Source of the DNA: Lactobacillus sp. W8174
GTDB taxonomy: Bacteria; Bacillota; Bacilli; Lactobacillales; Lactobacillaceae
Assembly (NCBI RefSeq): GCF_016100975.1
Contig: NZ_JACFRN010000002.1
Location: forward strand, 272,656 to 336,655
Length of the DNA stretch: 64,000 nt
Direction: 5' to 3'
Shown: piece after piece, positions 17,833 through 28,962 of the stretch
Layout: every line of letters begins with the position of its first letter
How positions within the stretch are numbered: the first letter of the stretch is position 1
Notes under the pieces: model-generated
Told to the model about the DNA's origin: nothing
Seen by the model: only the letters and a program-made list of their open reading frames with translations
The model's database searches: none
Program-made: the position numbers and the translations under genes

Positions 17833-18765
17833 ATGATTTGTTTACTATTTAGTGGTCAAGGGGCTCAAAAAACTGGTCTGACATATGATTTATACCAAAC
17901 TGAACCGCACTACCGGAAAATCATCGCTAAAGCAAGCAAGATATTGCAGTTAGACTTAGCCGAATTACTATTTGACCCAGATAAAGCAAATGAACTGACG
18001 CAAACCCGTTATGCTCAACCCGCTATTTTGGCAATGAGTTACGGCTTGTACCAAATTATTAGTGAAAATGCTGATTTTAAAAAATTAGGTATCGGACTTA
18101 GCCTGGGTGAATATAGCGGTCTTGCTTGTGCCAATTACTTAGAATTTGAGTCAGCACTTCGTTTGATAAAAAGACGCGGTGAACTTATGCAACAAGCAAG
18201 CAGTCAAAATCCAGGAATTATGGTGGCTGTCATGAAGAGTTCTTTAGCAGATGTTGAATTAGCTATAAAAGATGCCCAAAAAATAGGTCTGATTGGGATA
18301 GCAAATGTTAATACTCCTAATCAAATTGTTGTTGGTGGTGAAAAAGGTGCAGTTCAAAATTTGCGTGAGCAACTTGAAAAAGACGGTGCGCGTGTAGTTT
18401 CACTAAAAGTAAGCGGAGCTTTTCACACACCATTAATGAAATCAATTCAAGGAGATTTGAAAACTGAATTGCAAAAAGTTGATTGGCATAATGGCACTTT
18501 TCCAATTTATAGCACTACGACCCAAAAAGAGTTTGCACCTGACAACCTTGTTTCGACTTTGACGGAGCAGCTAGTTTCGACTACCTATTTTGCAAAAACT
18601 TTGGCTCAGCATAGTCAAGATATAACTGCTGTTGTTGAATTAGGACCAGGTAAAACTTTGCTTTCTTTTGCACGAAAAATTCTTAAAGAAGTTCCCACCT
18701 ATCAAACAGATAGCGTGGCCAATATGCAAGAAACGATTTCTGCTTTAAAGGAGTTTAATTCATGA
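17833..18765 (+). CDS. fabD: Malonyl-CoA:ACP transacylase
   Basis: Loads malonyl units onto ACP. About 310 residues beginning MICLLFSGQGAQKTG; the active serine lies in GLSLGEYSG (the more usual form is GHSLGE), the catalytic His in SGAFHTPLM, and the VELGPGKTLLS motif is near the C-terminus. ATG 17833, just after the fabK stop, is chosen because family members start at this methionine; an in-frame GTG at 17815 would overlap fabK. The TGA stop overlaps the fabG ATG. Confidence 0.94.
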   Translation: MICLLFSGQGAQKTGLTYDLYQTEPHYRKIIAKASKILQLDLAELLFDPDKANELTQTRYAQPAILAMSYGLYQIISENADFKKLGIGLSLGEYSGLACANYLEFESALRLIKRRGELMQQASSQNPGIMVAVMKSSLADVELAIKDAQKIGLIGIANVNTPNQIVVGGEKGAVQNLREQLEKDGARVVSLKVSGAFHTPLMKSIQGDLKTELQKVDWHNGTFPIYSTTTQKEFAPDNLVSTLTEQLVSTTYFAKTLAQHSQDITAVVELGPGKTLLSFARKILKEVPTYQTDSVANMQETISALKEFNS

Positions 18766-19496
18766 AATTAAAAGATAGTGTGGTCTTGGTCACTGGTAGT
18801 TCACGTGGTATTGGCCTGGCAATTGCTCAAGCTTTTGCCAAACAGGGAGCAAAAATAGTTTTAAATGCCCGCAAACCAATTAGTTCTGAAGTCATCGACC
18901 AGTTTGAAAAAGATCATGTTGAAGTAATGGATATTAGCGCAGATGTTACAAAAGAAGAAGATGTGAAAGAAATGATTGCCAAAATTATCAATCATTTTGA
19001 GCATCTAGATGTTGTGGTCAATAATGCCGGTATTGTCAAAGACGGACTGCTCAATCGCATGTCTAAAGCAGACTTTCAAAGTGTAGTTAACACCAATTTG
19101 ATTGGCACCTTTAATGTCATTAAACAGTCACTGAGACCGCTGTATAAGCAGAGAAACGGCTGTTTTATTAACTTATCAAGTGTAGTTGGTTTAACAGGTA
19201 ACATTGGTCAGGCTAATTATGCAGCTAGTAAAGCAGGAATTATTGGTTTAACTAAATCTGTTGCTAAAGAAGCAGCGCTGCGCAATTTGCGCTGTAACGC
19301 CATTGCCCCAGGGATGATTGACACACAAATGACTAGAAATCTTAGTGAAAAAATAAAGCAGCAATTACTTAAGGAAATTCCGCTGAAACGTTTGGGACAA
19401 ATTGAAGAAATAGCACAAACTGCCGTTTTTTTAGCTCAAAATGACTATATTACTGGTCAAACAATAACCGTAGACGGCGGATTGACAATGCAGTAA
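18762..19496 (+). CDS. fabG: 3-oxoacyl-ACP reductase
   Basis: NADPH-dependent short-chain dehydrogenase that reduces 3-oxoacyl-ACP. The 244-residue length is standard. Cofactor motif TGSSRGIG near residue 12, NNAG at about residue 87, and the Ser-Tyr-Lys triad in LSSVVGL and QANYAASKAG. The C-terminus ends ITGQTITVDGGLTMQ, typical of FabG. The RBS AAAGGAG lies inside the end of fabD with a 4-base overlap, so it is translationally coupled. Confidence 0.95.
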   Translation: MKLKDSVVLVTGSSRGIGLAIAQAFAKQGAKIVLNARKPISSEVIDQFEKDHVEVMDISADVTKEEDVKEMIAKIINHFEHLDVVVNNAGIVKDGLLNRMSKADFQSVVNTNLIGTFNVIKQSLRPLYKQRNGCFINLSSVVGLTGNIGQANYAASKAGIIGLTKSVAKEAALRNLRCNAIAPGMIDTQMTRNLSEKIKQQLLKEIPLKRLGQIEEIAQTAVFLAQNDYITGQTITVDGGLTMQ

Positions 19497-19506
19497 GGAG
19501 TAAGTA

Positions 19507-20739
19507 ATGACAAGAGTAGTAATTACAGGTTTGGGTGCCTTAACACCTATTGGTAATGACGTTGTCAGTTTTGAAGATGGACTCAATAGTCAAAAAATTG
19601 GTTTTGAGCCAATTACTTATTTTGATGCTGATTCAAGTGGGGTCACCCTGGCTGGGCAACTGGACAATTTTGACCCATTGCTTTTTTTAACTAAAAAAGA
19701 TACTAAACGCATGGATGCATTCACACTCTACGCGATGTATGCAACTGCACAAGCCATGGAACAAGCAGGAATTGATGATAAAAATACCAATAGTGAACGT
19801 TTTGGCGTAATTTGGGGCACAGGAATTGGCGGACTAACTACCATCCAGGAACAAGTCATTAAATGGCACGAAAAAGGCCTGGATCGGGTTTCGCCTATGT
19901 TTATTCCTACTTCAATCGCTAACATGGCAGCAGGCAATATTTCTATTCGCTATCATGCCCAAGGAATCAGTACCACAATTGTGACTGCCTGTGCTTCCAG
20001 TACAAATGCAATTGGTGAAGCTTTTAGACAGATAAAAGATGGCTATGCTGATGTCATGATTGCCGGTGGCTCAGAAGCTGCAATCAATGAAAGTGGAATA
20101 GCTGGTTTTGCTGCAATTTCAACATTGTCCACGACAACGGATCCTGAAAAAGCAAGTATTCCCTTTGATCAAAATCGTAACGGTTTTGTGATGGGAGAAG
20201 GTGCAGGCTCTCTTGTTTTAGAATCGCTAGAACATGCTCAAAGTCGTGGCGCACATATTTTAGGTGAAATTGTCGGTTATGGGACTAGTTCCGATGCATA
20301 CCATATTACATCTCCTGATCCAAGTGGTAGCCAGGCTGCAAGAGCTATGGAACTGGCTCTTAGTGAAGCTGAAATTAGTCCTGAGCAAGTGGGCTATATC
20401 AATGCTCATGGGACAAGTACCAAAGCAAATGATTGGGCTGAGTCTAAAGCAATTAATCAGGTTTTTGGTCAAAAGAGCAAAGTCTTAGTTTCGAGTACTA
20501 AAAGTATGACGGGTCATTTACTAGGAGCAGCAGGAGCCGTTGAAGCTATTGCCACAATTTTGGCACTTAATTCAGGATTATTGCCGATAAATGTAGGAGT
20601 AACCCAGCAAGACCCCGAGTGCAAAGTTAATTTGGTCAACAAACAAAATTGTCAACAAAAAATAGATTATGCCATCAGCAATTCATTTGGTTTTGGTGGA
20701 CATAATGCGGTGATTGCGTTAAAAAGGTGGAATGATTAA
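19507..20739 (+). CDS. fabF: 3-oxoacyl-ACP synthase II
   Basis: Elongating condensing enzyme, 410 residues, with Cys in TACASSTNAIGEAF (about residue 163), the His residues in NAHGTSTKAND and STKSMTGHLLGAAGAVEA, and the glycine-rich end SNSFGFGGHNAVI. FabF also governs temperature-dependent elongation of unsaturated chains in species that make them. RBS GTAAGGAG. It directly abuts accB (next base). Confidence 0.95.
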   Translation: MTRVVITGLGALTPIGNDVVSFEDGLNSQKIGFEPITYFDADSSGVTLAGQLDNFDPLLFLTKKDTKRMDAFTLYAMYATAQAMEQAGIDDKNTNSERFGVIWGTGIGGLTTIQEQVIKWHEKGLDRVSPMFIPTSIANMAAGNISIRYHAQGISTTIVTACASSTNAIGEAFRQIKDGYADVMIAGGSEAAINESGIAGFAAISTLSTTTDPEKASIPFDQNRNGFVMGEGAGSLVLESLEHAQSRGAHILGEIVGYGTSSDAYHITSPDPSGSQAARAMELALSEAEISPEQVGYINAHGTSTKANDWAESKAINQVFGQKSKVLVSSTKSMTGHLLGAAGAVEAIATILALNSGLLPINVGVTQQDPECKVNLVNKQNCQQKIDYAISNSFGFGGHNAVIALKRWND

Positions 20740-21198
20740 ATGACTTTTGAAGAAATTGAAAAATTAATCGCAGAAATTAATCAAAGTGATATCACCAAAC
20801 TGGATTTAGACTTTAAAGGTGGCCATATTAAGATTGACAAAAGTCAAGCTACACCGGTAGAAATTGGGGAAGAAAGGTCAAATGGTCAACCAGCTGCTAA
20901 AGAGACGCAGGCAACTGCTCATCAACCACTTGGCAAGATAGCTGCACCCAAGGAGAAAACTTTAAAAATTAAGGCACCACTTGTTGGCATAGTTTATTTA
21001 CAAGCAAGTCCAGAAAAACCTCAATATAAAAAACCGGGTGATCATGTCAATAAAGGTGATGTGGTTTGCGTTATTGAAGCAATGAAAATGATGACTGAAA
21101 TTAAAAGCGACTTTACAGGGACTATCGATAAAATTTTAGTTACAAATGAACAAGTGGTTGAATACGATCAACCACTGATAACGGTTATTCCAGAATGA
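20740..21198 (+). CDS. accB: Biotin carboxyl carrier protein of acetyl-CoA carboxylase
   Basis: A 152-residue carrier; the biotinyl lysine lies in CVIEAMKMMTEI (about residue 117) inside the C-terminal biotinyl domain, preceded by a flexible Ala/Pro/Gln-rich linker (residues 45-75) and an N-terminal multimerisation segment. Target of the BirA ligase encoded upstream. The start immediately follows the fabF stop. The carboxylase complex is completed by accC, accD and accA just downstream. Confidence 0.95.
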   Translation: MTFEEIEKLIAEINQSDITKLDLDFKGGHIKIDKSQATPVEIGEERSNGQPAAKETQATAHQPLGKIAAPKEKTLKIKAPLVGIVYLQASPEKPQYKKPGDHVNKGDVVCVIEAMKMMTEIKSDFTGTIDKILVTNEQVVEYDQPLITVIPE

Positions 21199-21209
21199 AG
21201 GTAGCAAAT

Positions 21210-21656
21210 ATGAGTGAACCAAAAAAGTTACACACTTTAGATAGTGTGCAGATTCAGGCTATTTTGCCTCACCGCTTTCCAATGCTGTTAATTGATCAGG
21301 TCTTAGATTATGAGCCCGGTAAATATGCTGTTGCTCAAAAAAATACCACAATTAATGAAAGCTATTTTCAGGGACATTTTCCGGGCAATCCAGTAATGCC
21401 GGGCGTTTTGATCACTGAAGCTTTGGCACAAACAGGTGCAGTTGCATTGTTGACAATGCCAGAATTTAAAGGAAAGACTGTCTATTTTGGTGGTATCAAG
21501 AATGCTCGCTTTAGAGCAATGGTTAAGCCGGGAGATACATTGAATTTAGAAGTTAAACTGGATAAGCTGCGGGGAAATGCCGGGATTGGTGAGGCCAAAG
21601 CAACTGTTAAAGATAAAGTTGCCTGTACTGCCCAGTTAATTTTTGCAATTCAGTAA
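21210..21656 (+). CDS. fabZ: 3-hydroxyacyl-ACP dehydratase
   Basis: Hot-dog fold dehydratase of about 148 residues. Catalytic His in LPHRFPMLLID and Glu in GHFPGNPVMPGVLITEALAQTGA. ATG 21210 is chosen because it has an RBS (GAAGG) at a normal distance; an in-frame ATG at 21195, overlapping the accB stop, is possible. It is the only dehydratase in the operon: no fabM or second fabZ/fabN-type isomerase is present to make unsaturated chains. Confidence 0.93.
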   Translation: MSEPKKLHTLDSVQIQAILPHRFPMLLIDQVLDYEPGKYAVAQKNTTINESYFQGHFPGNPVMPGVLITEALAQTGAVALLTMPEFKGKTVYFGGIKNARFRAMVKPGDTLNLEVKLDKLRGNAGIGEAKATVKDKVACTAQLIFAIQ

Positions 21657-21667
21657 AGTGTGACATT

Positions 21668-23065
21668 ATGTTTAAAAAAATTTTGATAGCTAATCGTGGA
21701 GAAATAGCTATAAGGATAATTCGGGCTTTACGTGAAATGGGAATTAAGTCAGTTGCTGTTTATTCAACGGCCGATAAACATGCCCAACATGTTAAAGAAG
21801 CTGATGAGGCAATATGTATTGGTTCTCCCCAACCAGCCGATTCGTATTTAAATATGCAAAATATTATCAGTGCGGCTGTGCTAACTGGAGCAGATGCAAT
21901 TCATCCAGGATACGGTTTTTTGTCAGAGAGTCCTGAATTTGCTCAAATGTGTGAAGAATGCCATTTAGTTTTTATTGGTCCCAAGTCAAAAACCATTTCT
22001 TTAATGGGCAATAAAGCTAACGCTCGTGAAATGATGCGCAAGAATAATATACCTGTTATTCCTGGAAGTGATGGGATTGTTAAAAATGCTGCAGCTGCAA
22101 TAAAAATTGCCAATAAAGTGGGCTACCCCGTAATGCTCAAAGCCGTTGCCGGTGGTGGCGGAAAAGGAATAAGACGTGTGACTCAAGCTGCTGACTTAAC
22201 AGAAGCATTTAACCAGGCACAAGAAGAAGCCAGAATTTCTTTTGGAGACGACAGAATGTATCTGGAAAAAATTATTTCCCCTGCCAAACACGTCGAAGTA
22301 CAGATCATGGCAGATAAAACAGGACATGTGGTGGCACTTCCCGAAAGAGACTGTTCAATGCAACGTCACCAGCAAAAAGTAATTGAAGAAACGCCTTGTT
22401 CACAAATCAGTGCAAAAGAAAGAGACTATTTGCAACAGATAACTGTTAAAGCAATAAAGGCAATAAATTATGAAAATGTTGGTACTATCGAGTTTTTAAT
22501 GGATCCTGACCATCATTTCTATTTTATGGAAATGAATACCAGAATTCAGGTTGAACATTCAATCACTGAAGAAGTTGCTCACGTTGATCTTGTTAAAGAA
22601 CAGGTTAATATTGCTGCGGGCAAAGATTTGAGCATATCTCAAGAAGATGTGCATATCCATGGTGCTGCAATTGAAGTTCGCATTAATGCAGAGGATCCTA
22701 GTAAAAATTTTTGCCCCCAAGCTGGTAAGATCGCAAAAATGGTATTGCCTAGTGGTCTAGGTATTAGAATTGAAAGTGGAGTTAACAGTGGAGATACCGT
22801 TTCACCATTTTACGATTCGATGATTGTTAAAATTATTGCACATGCAACTAACAGACAAATGGCAATTAAGCGTTTGCTTGATGCACTTACGGAATTTGAG
22901 ATTAAAGGTTTAGTTACTAACCGCGATTTTTTGATCGCTTTGCTTAACGATGATAAATTTCAGACCGGTACATATTTAACAACATATATAGATCAAGAAT
23001 TTTTACCCAATTATCTTAAGCGACTAGGGCATAATGAAAAGGAAGCGCAGGTTAATGGCAATTAG
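21668..23065 (+). CDS. accC: Biotin carboxylase subunit of acetyl-CoA carboxylase
   Basis: ATP-grasp enzyme of 465 residues that carboxylates the biotin on AccB. N-terminal KILIANRGEIAIRIIRA, the glycine loop AVAGGGGKGIRRV, the EKIISPAKHVEVQIMADK segment, ERDCSMQRHQQKVIEE, and the catalytic MEMNTRIQVEHSITEE region are all visible. It overlaps accD; the carboxylase genes are translationally linked, which helps keep subunits balanced. Confidence 0.96.
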   Translation: MFKKILIANRGEIAIRIIRALREMGIKSVAVYSTADKHAQHVKEADEAICIGSPQPADSYLNMQNIISAAVLTGADAIHPGYGFLSESPEFAQMCEECHLVFIGPKSKTISLMGNKANAREMMRKNNIPVIPGSDGIVKNAAAAIKIANKVGYPVMLKAVAGGGGKGIRRVTQAADLTEAFNQAQEEARISFGDDRMYLEKIISPAKHVEVQIMADKTGHVVALPERDCSMQRHQQKVIEETPCSQISAKERDYLQQITVKAIKAINYENVGTIEFLMDPDHHFYFMEMNTRIQVEHSITEEVAHVDLVKEQVNIAAGKDLSISQEDVHIHGAAIEVRINAEDPSKNFCPQAGKIAKMVLPSGLGIRIESGVNSGDTVSPFYDSMIVKIIAHATNRQMAIKRLLDALTEFEIKGLVTNRDFLIALLNDDKFQTGTYLTTYIDQEFLPNYLKRLGHNEKEAQVNGN

Positions 23066-23909
23066 ATTTGCAAGTCATCCCCACAGTGCATTAAAAAAGT
23101 ATCAGGAAAATGTTCCTAAAGGCATTTTTAGAATTTGCCCTAAATGTGGCAATAAATTTTATTTTCATCGTGCTGGTAAATATCAGCTGTGCCCTAATTG
23201 TGGCTACGGTTTTCGAGTGACTGCCAGAGCACGCTTAAAGATGTTGACAAAGGACTTTACGGAATGGGATGCGGATTTAGCGACTACTGATCCACTCGAT
23301 TTTCCTGATTATCAGGCTACAATTAAAAAAATGCAGTCCAAAACTAAACTTAAGGATGCGGTTTTAACTGGACAAGCAAATATTGCTGGTTACGAAACTG
23401 CTTTGGGTATTATGGATCCGGTGTTTATAATGGGCAGTCTTGGAACAGCCACTGGCGAGCGAATAACACGTTTGTTTGAAAAAGCAACCACAAAGAAATT
23501 ACCCGTTATTTTGTTTACTGCCTCAGGTGGTGCCAGAATGCAAGAGGGAATTCATTCATTAATGCAAATGGCTAAAATCTCACAGGCAGTTAATGACCAT
23601 CGCGCAGCACATTTGCTTTATGTCAGCGTAATTATGGATCCAACAACTGGTGGTGTCACTGCCAGTTTTGCTTCGCAGGCAGACATTATTTTAGCTGAGC
23701 CTAAAGCTTTATTAGGCTTTGCCGGACGCAGAGTCATTGAACAGACTATTAATAAGAAACTGCCACCAGATTTTCAGACAGTTGAGCATGCCTACCAAAA
23801 CGGCTTTATTGATAGTATTGTCCCCCGAGATGAGCAAGTAGCCAAACTAGGTCAGATACTTAAAATTTTTGCTGCAAAAAAATGGGAGGCTCAAGTTCAT
23901 GGCAAATGA
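23055..23909 (+). CDS. accD: Acetyl-CoA carboxylase carboxyltransferase, beta subunit
   Basis: About 284 residues. An N-terminal four-cysteine zinc ribbon (CPKCGNKFYF and CPNCGYGF) precedes the crotonase-like carboxyltransferase domain with TASGGARMQEGIHSLMQMAK and MDPTTGGVTASFA. ATG 23055 (overlapping the end of accC) is chosen; ATG 23034 would add seven basic residues and has no RBS. It forms an A2B2 complex with AccA, encoded immediately downstream with overlapping ends. Confidence 0.94.
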   Translation: MAIRFASHPHSALKKYQENVPKGIFRICPKCGNKFYFHRAGKYQLCPNCGYGFRVTARARLKMLTKDFTEWDADLATTDPLDFPDYQATIKKMQSKTKLKDAVLTGQANIAGYETALGIMDPVFIMGSLGTATGERITRLFEKATTKKLPVILFTASGGARMQEGIHSLMQMAKISQAVNDHRAAHLLYVSVIMDPTTGGVTASFASQADIILAEPKALLGFAGRRVIEQTINKKLPPDFQTVEHAYQNGFIDSIVPRDEQVAKLGQILKIFAAKKWEAQVHGK

Positions 23910-24669
23910 TAAAATTTTAGCCATTATGGATGGGGCAAGAAGTGACTATAAAAGTAATATGCATCGTCTGGTAATTCAATTATTTCCAGATTTTTTTGAA
24001 ATGCATGGAGACCGCACAAGTAGTGATGATGCAGCAGTAATCGCGGGTTTTGCAACTATAAATAATATGAGTGTCTGCGTCATTGCAACTAATAAGGGAC
24101 AAGAATTAAAAGAACGCATGGCAACTAATTTTGGGAGTCCCTTGCCCCAAGGTTATCGTAAAGCACTGCGGGTAATGAAAACAGCTGCCAAAATGAGTAT
24201 TCCCATTGTCACTCTTATTAATACTCCAGGCGCCTATCCGGGAGCAGAAGCAGAAAAGAATGGTCAGGGACAGATTATTGCTGCTAATATTAGTGAAATG
24301 CTGCAGTTAAAGGTACCAATTCTAACTATTATTATTGGTGAAGCCGGCTCAGGTGGAGCGTTGGCCTTGGCCTGCAGTGATGAAGTCTGGATGCTGGAAC
24401 ACAGCATGTATACAGTTTTGTCACCTGAAGGATTTGCCTCAATTATGTGGAAGGACGCCAAACTGGCCACAAAGGCTGCGGAAATAATGCACATTGAACC
24501 GGAGTGGTTAAAGAAGCAGGGCATAGTTGAACGGGTTTTGCCTGAACAAGTATTAGAAAACCAAGCACAAGGATTAAAAGACTTAATTGAGCAAAAATTA
24601 AAAACATTTCAAATTGAAAATTTAACAGATTTACTAGATAAAAGACATGCAAGATACCGCAAGTTCTAA
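23899..24669 (+). CDS. accA: Acetyl-CoA carboxylase carboxyltransferase, alpha subunit
   Basis: A 256-residue carboxyltransferase, shorter than the E. coli protein (about 319) because it lacks much of the N-terminal helical extension; this short form is usual in lactobacilli. Motifs: LFPDFFEMHGDRTSSDD, NKGQELKERMATNFGSPLPQGYRKALR, NTPGAYPGAEAEKNGQ and IIGEAGSGGALAL. The start at 23899 has RBS GGGAGG; the longer frame from 23869 overlaps accD. It is the last gene of the fab operon. Confidence 0.94.
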   Translation: MANDKILAIMDGARSDYKSNMHRLVIQLFPDFFEMHGDRTSSDDAAVIAGFATINNMSVCVIATNKGQELKERMATNFGSPLPQGYRKALRVMKTAAKMSIPIVTLINTPGAYPGAEAEKNGQGQIIAANISEMLQLKVPILTIIIGEAGSGGALALACSDEVWMLEHSMYTVLSPEGFASIMWKDAKLATKAAEIMHIEPEWLKKQGIVERVLPEQVLENQAQGLKDLIEQKLKTFQIENLTDLLDKRHARYRKF

Positions 24670-24680
24670 CAGAATTTAAC

Positions 24681-24725
24681 CTAATTAATAAAAAATATAT
24701 TGCTTTAAATATTTAATTAGTTTTT
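24681..24725 (+). terminator. Probable terminator of the fab operon
   Basis: AT-rich stem CTAATTAA (24681-24688)/TTAATTAG (24713-24720), 24-base loop, TTTTT. Weak by itself but in the right place. Confidence 0.45.
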
Positions 24726-24771
24726 AATTAAAATAGAATTTTAACAGAACTAGCGCGAAACGAGAAAAATT

Positions 24772-25962
24772 ATGTTAGAGAAAAAACCATACTTATTGTC
24801 ACGCTTAGTTAGTGGCTTGGGCAACTCGCTTTATGGCATGGTTTTTATTTGGTGGATCCAAATTCAAACCAAAAGTTCAACCGTGGTTGGTATTACTAAT
24901 GCTATTTTCACAGTAACTGCTGCTCTTTCTATTTTTTACGGTCCTTTTATTGACAGTCACTCTTTTAAGAAAACCAGCATTTATTCCATGGTGATACAAG
25001 TAGTCTTACTGTTTATGCTAACTGCTGTGATTATTTATTTTAGCCAAAGTTATATTTTAGCTATTATTATTGCTGGATTACTATCAATTTGTGATGAATT
25101 TTTTAACCCCGCTGATCGCGCTATTTTAAAAGAATCTCTTCTGGATGAAAGAGAAATGACCAGTATTATTTCCAAGATTAATATCGTGGATCAACTGGTA
25201 AATGTTGGTGGCATTGCACTTTCTGGTGCATTACTGGCTTTTATGGCAAGCGGAGACATTATTTTAGCTTGTGCTTGCTTGAGTTTACTGGGGCTTTTAT
25301 TGTTAATTACAGCTCTGAGAAAAATACCTGTTCATAATGCAGTTAAAGAAAAAGAAAGCCAGGCAGAAGGTCTAACTAAATATTGGCAAAAGATTTTCAG
25401 TGGCTACAGTTACATTAAGAAAAATGCCTTTTTATTGCACTATCTTTGGTCAGGCTTGCTTTATTCGTTTGCACAACCTGCAATGATTTTAATTTTACCC
25501 CGTATAGCCGCAAAAGCGGGGCAACCGGCACTTTATAGTACTTTCTACATATGCATACTGGCGGGAATAATACTGGGAGCCATAATAGCCGGCAAAATGA
25601 AAGCAAGAATTATAACAGTTGGCTGGGCTTGGACAATTAGTGCCATACCGCTTATTTTAATGTTGTTTTCTTTAAAAAACATGGTACTTCTTTGTATATT
25701 ACTTTTTCTTTTTGGTCCTGCTACCAGTATTCATAATGTTCTCGCAGAATCTGTCATTCAGACTTCCACAGCAGATAATTATTTAGGGCGCGTCTTAACC
25801 ACAGTCAGAACTTTTGCCAATATTGGTGGCCCCATTTCGTCTGTTGTTTCGGGCATAATTCTTGATCATGTTGGTGAAAAATTTATTATTGCTCTTTGTG
25901 CGATCTTAATTATAATAGGTGGCATAAATATTTTGCTGGCAAGACCTAAAAAAACTAATTAA
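24772..25962 (+). CDS. MFS transporter, DHA3/macrolide-efflux-like
   Basis: A 396-residue protein with about twelve membrane segments and the central loop of a major facilitator. The start LLSRLVSGLGNSLYGMVFIWW, the FFNPADRAILKE segment after helix IV and GRVLTTVRTFANIGGPISS in the second half resemble MefA/Bcr-type DHA3 exporters. It probably exports a drug or small metabolite using the proton gradient. RBS is weak. It stands alone between accA and the DUF1934 gene, 102 bases after accA; co-transcription with fab genes is possible if the AT-rich terminator leaks. Confidence 0.8.
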   Translation: MLEKKPYLLSRLVSGLGNSLYGMVFIWWIQIQTKSSTVVGITNAIFTVTAALSIFYGPFIDSHSFKKTSIYSMVIQVVLLFMLTAVIIYFSQSYILAIIIAGLLSICDEFFNPADRAILKESLLDEREMTSIISKINIVDQLVNVGGIALSGALLAFMASGDIILACACLSLLGLLLLITALRKIPVHNAVKEKESQAEGLTKYWQKIFSGYSYIKKNAFLLHYLWSGLLYSFAQPAMILILPRIAAKAGQPALYSTFYICILAGIILGAIIAGKMKARIITVGWAWTISAIPLILMLFSLKNMVLLCILLFLFGPATSIHNVLAESVIQTSTADNYLGRVLTTVRTFANIGGPISSVVSGIILDHVGEKFIIALCAILIIIGGINILLARPKKTN

Positions 25963-26083
25963 AGTAATTGCTGGCGTTAAAAAATAATTTGTTTTATAAT
26001 ATTTTTTGCTAAAATTAAGTAGAAAATCAAGACATATTTGTCAATCAACATGGTTGGCTTTTTTATTTCAAAGAATCAAGTAT

Positions 26084-26488
26084 ATGACTAAAGTAAAAAT
26101 CGATTTTACTAGCAAAATAATCCAAGGCAAAGAAAGAGAAACTTTCAAGAAAAAAGCTGATGGCGAGTTAATTGAATCTGCAGGTAATACCAGAGTTTCT
26201 TATTTGGAAGATGACAAAATTCCCGTTAAGATATTAATTAAAGAAGATAATGTGATTATTAGGCGGGGAAGTGACAGAAATAACTACTCGCAACTCCATT
26301 TTGTTGTTGGTGAGCGCAAAGACTGTCGCTATGTCGCTCAAGGTTATCAAATGGATCTCCAAAGCACGACTGAATTTATTAAATTTTTCCCTAAAAATGA
26401 TGGTTCAAGAGAACTTCAGATTGAATATAACCTATATAGTGGTCTATACTTAATAGGTAATTATGCCGTCACATTGATTTTTACTTGA
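26084..26488 (+). CDS. DUF1934 (YwiB-type) beta-barrel protein
   Basis: A 134-residue protein with alternating beta-strand pattern and no membrane segment, matching the calycin-like DUF1934 family (B. subtilis YwiB), whose function is unknown. Conserved context upstream of rpoE and pyrG supports the assignment. ATG 26084 (MTKVKIDFTSKIIQGKERE) is preferred; the frame extends upstream to 26006, but those 26 residues do not look like the family. Confidence 0.8.
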   Translation: MTKVKIDFTSKIIQGKERETFKKKADGELIESAGNTRVSYLEDDKIPVKILIKEDNVIIRRGSDRNNYSQLHFVVGERKDCRYVAQGYQMDLQSTTEFIKFFPKNDGSRELQIEYNLYSGLYLIGNYAVTLIFT

Positions 26489-26534
26489 ACGCCTAGTAAA
26501 ATAAGAAAGACTGTTTAAGAGAGAGGAATACATT

Positions 26535-27089
26535 GTGGGATTAAACGACTTTAAAAATAAAAATCGCAATGAATTATCAATGATTGAAGTTGCTCGCGCA
26601 ATTTTAGAAGATAACAATAAGAGAATGGCTTTTGCCGATATTGTTAATGCAGTGCAAAAGTACTTAGGCGTCAGCGATGAAGAAATAAGGGAACGTTTGC
26701 CCCAATTCTACACTGACATGAACACCGATGGTGAATTCATTTCGATGGGTGAAAATGTGTGGGCTCTTCGTTCATGGTTTCCTTATGAATCTGTAGATGA
26801 AGAGGTTAATCACCCTGAAGACGAGGATGAAGAAGATACTCGGACACACCATAAGAAAGTTAATGCCTTTTTAGCAAGTGCTACAGGTAGTGATGATATC
26901 ATTGACTATGATAATGATGATCCGGAAGACGAAGACTTGGATGCTACTGCTGATGATGAGCCGGATGATTTTGACGATGACGATGAATATGTCAATACCG
27001 ATGATGACGATGATGAAGACCTGCCTGATGGCATTGAGGGTCAGCTGTCTGAATTGAATGATGATGAAGACGACGATGATGACGAATAA
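26535..27089 (+). CDS. rpoE: DNA-directed RNA polymerase delta subunit
   Basis: A 184-residue protein found only in Gram-positive bacteria. Residues 1-90 form the folded HARE-HTH domain (LSMIEVARAILEDNNKRMAFADIV); residues 95-184 are almost entirely Asp/Glu, an intrinsically disordered acidic tail. Delta speeds RNA polymerase recycling and sharpens responses to NTP levels. GTG start at 26535 with RBS GAGAGGAA. It lies upstream of pyrG, as in most Firmicutes. The acidic tail is encoded by GAT/GAC/GAA-rich low-complexity DNA. Confidence 0.95.
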   Translation: MGLNDFKNKNRNELSMIEVARAILEDNNKRMAFADIVNAVQKYLGVSDEEIRERLPQFYTDMNTDGEFISMGENVWALRSWFPYESVDEEVNHPEDEDEEDTRTHHKKVNAFLASATGSDDIIDYDNDDPEDEDLDATADDEPDDFDDDDEYVNTDDDDDEDLPDGIEGQLSELNDDEDDDDDE

Positions 27090-27094
27090 TTTTC

Positions 27095-28833
<1,739 letters not shown>

Positions 28834-28894
28834 TTGACAAAGTTGAATAATACAAAAACCAGATTTTTGGGTGAGGGAAGGCAAAGGTCTTCTC

Positions 28895-28923
28895 TTGTTT
28901 TTTCTGTTAAATTCCTATAACAT
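28895..28923 (+). promoter_or_regulatory. Possible murA promoter
   Basis: TTGTTT (28895-28900), 17-base spacer, TAACAT (28918-28923), 40 bases before the murA start. Confidence 0.5.
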
Positions 28924-28962
28924 TATTATGACTAAACGAAATAGAAAAGGATTTTTTCGCCA

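Noticed and set aside
26820-27085. GAT/GAC/GAA-rich tract as a tandem repeat
   Set aside because: It is the coding sequence of the acidic tail of RpoE; low complexity is explained by the protein.
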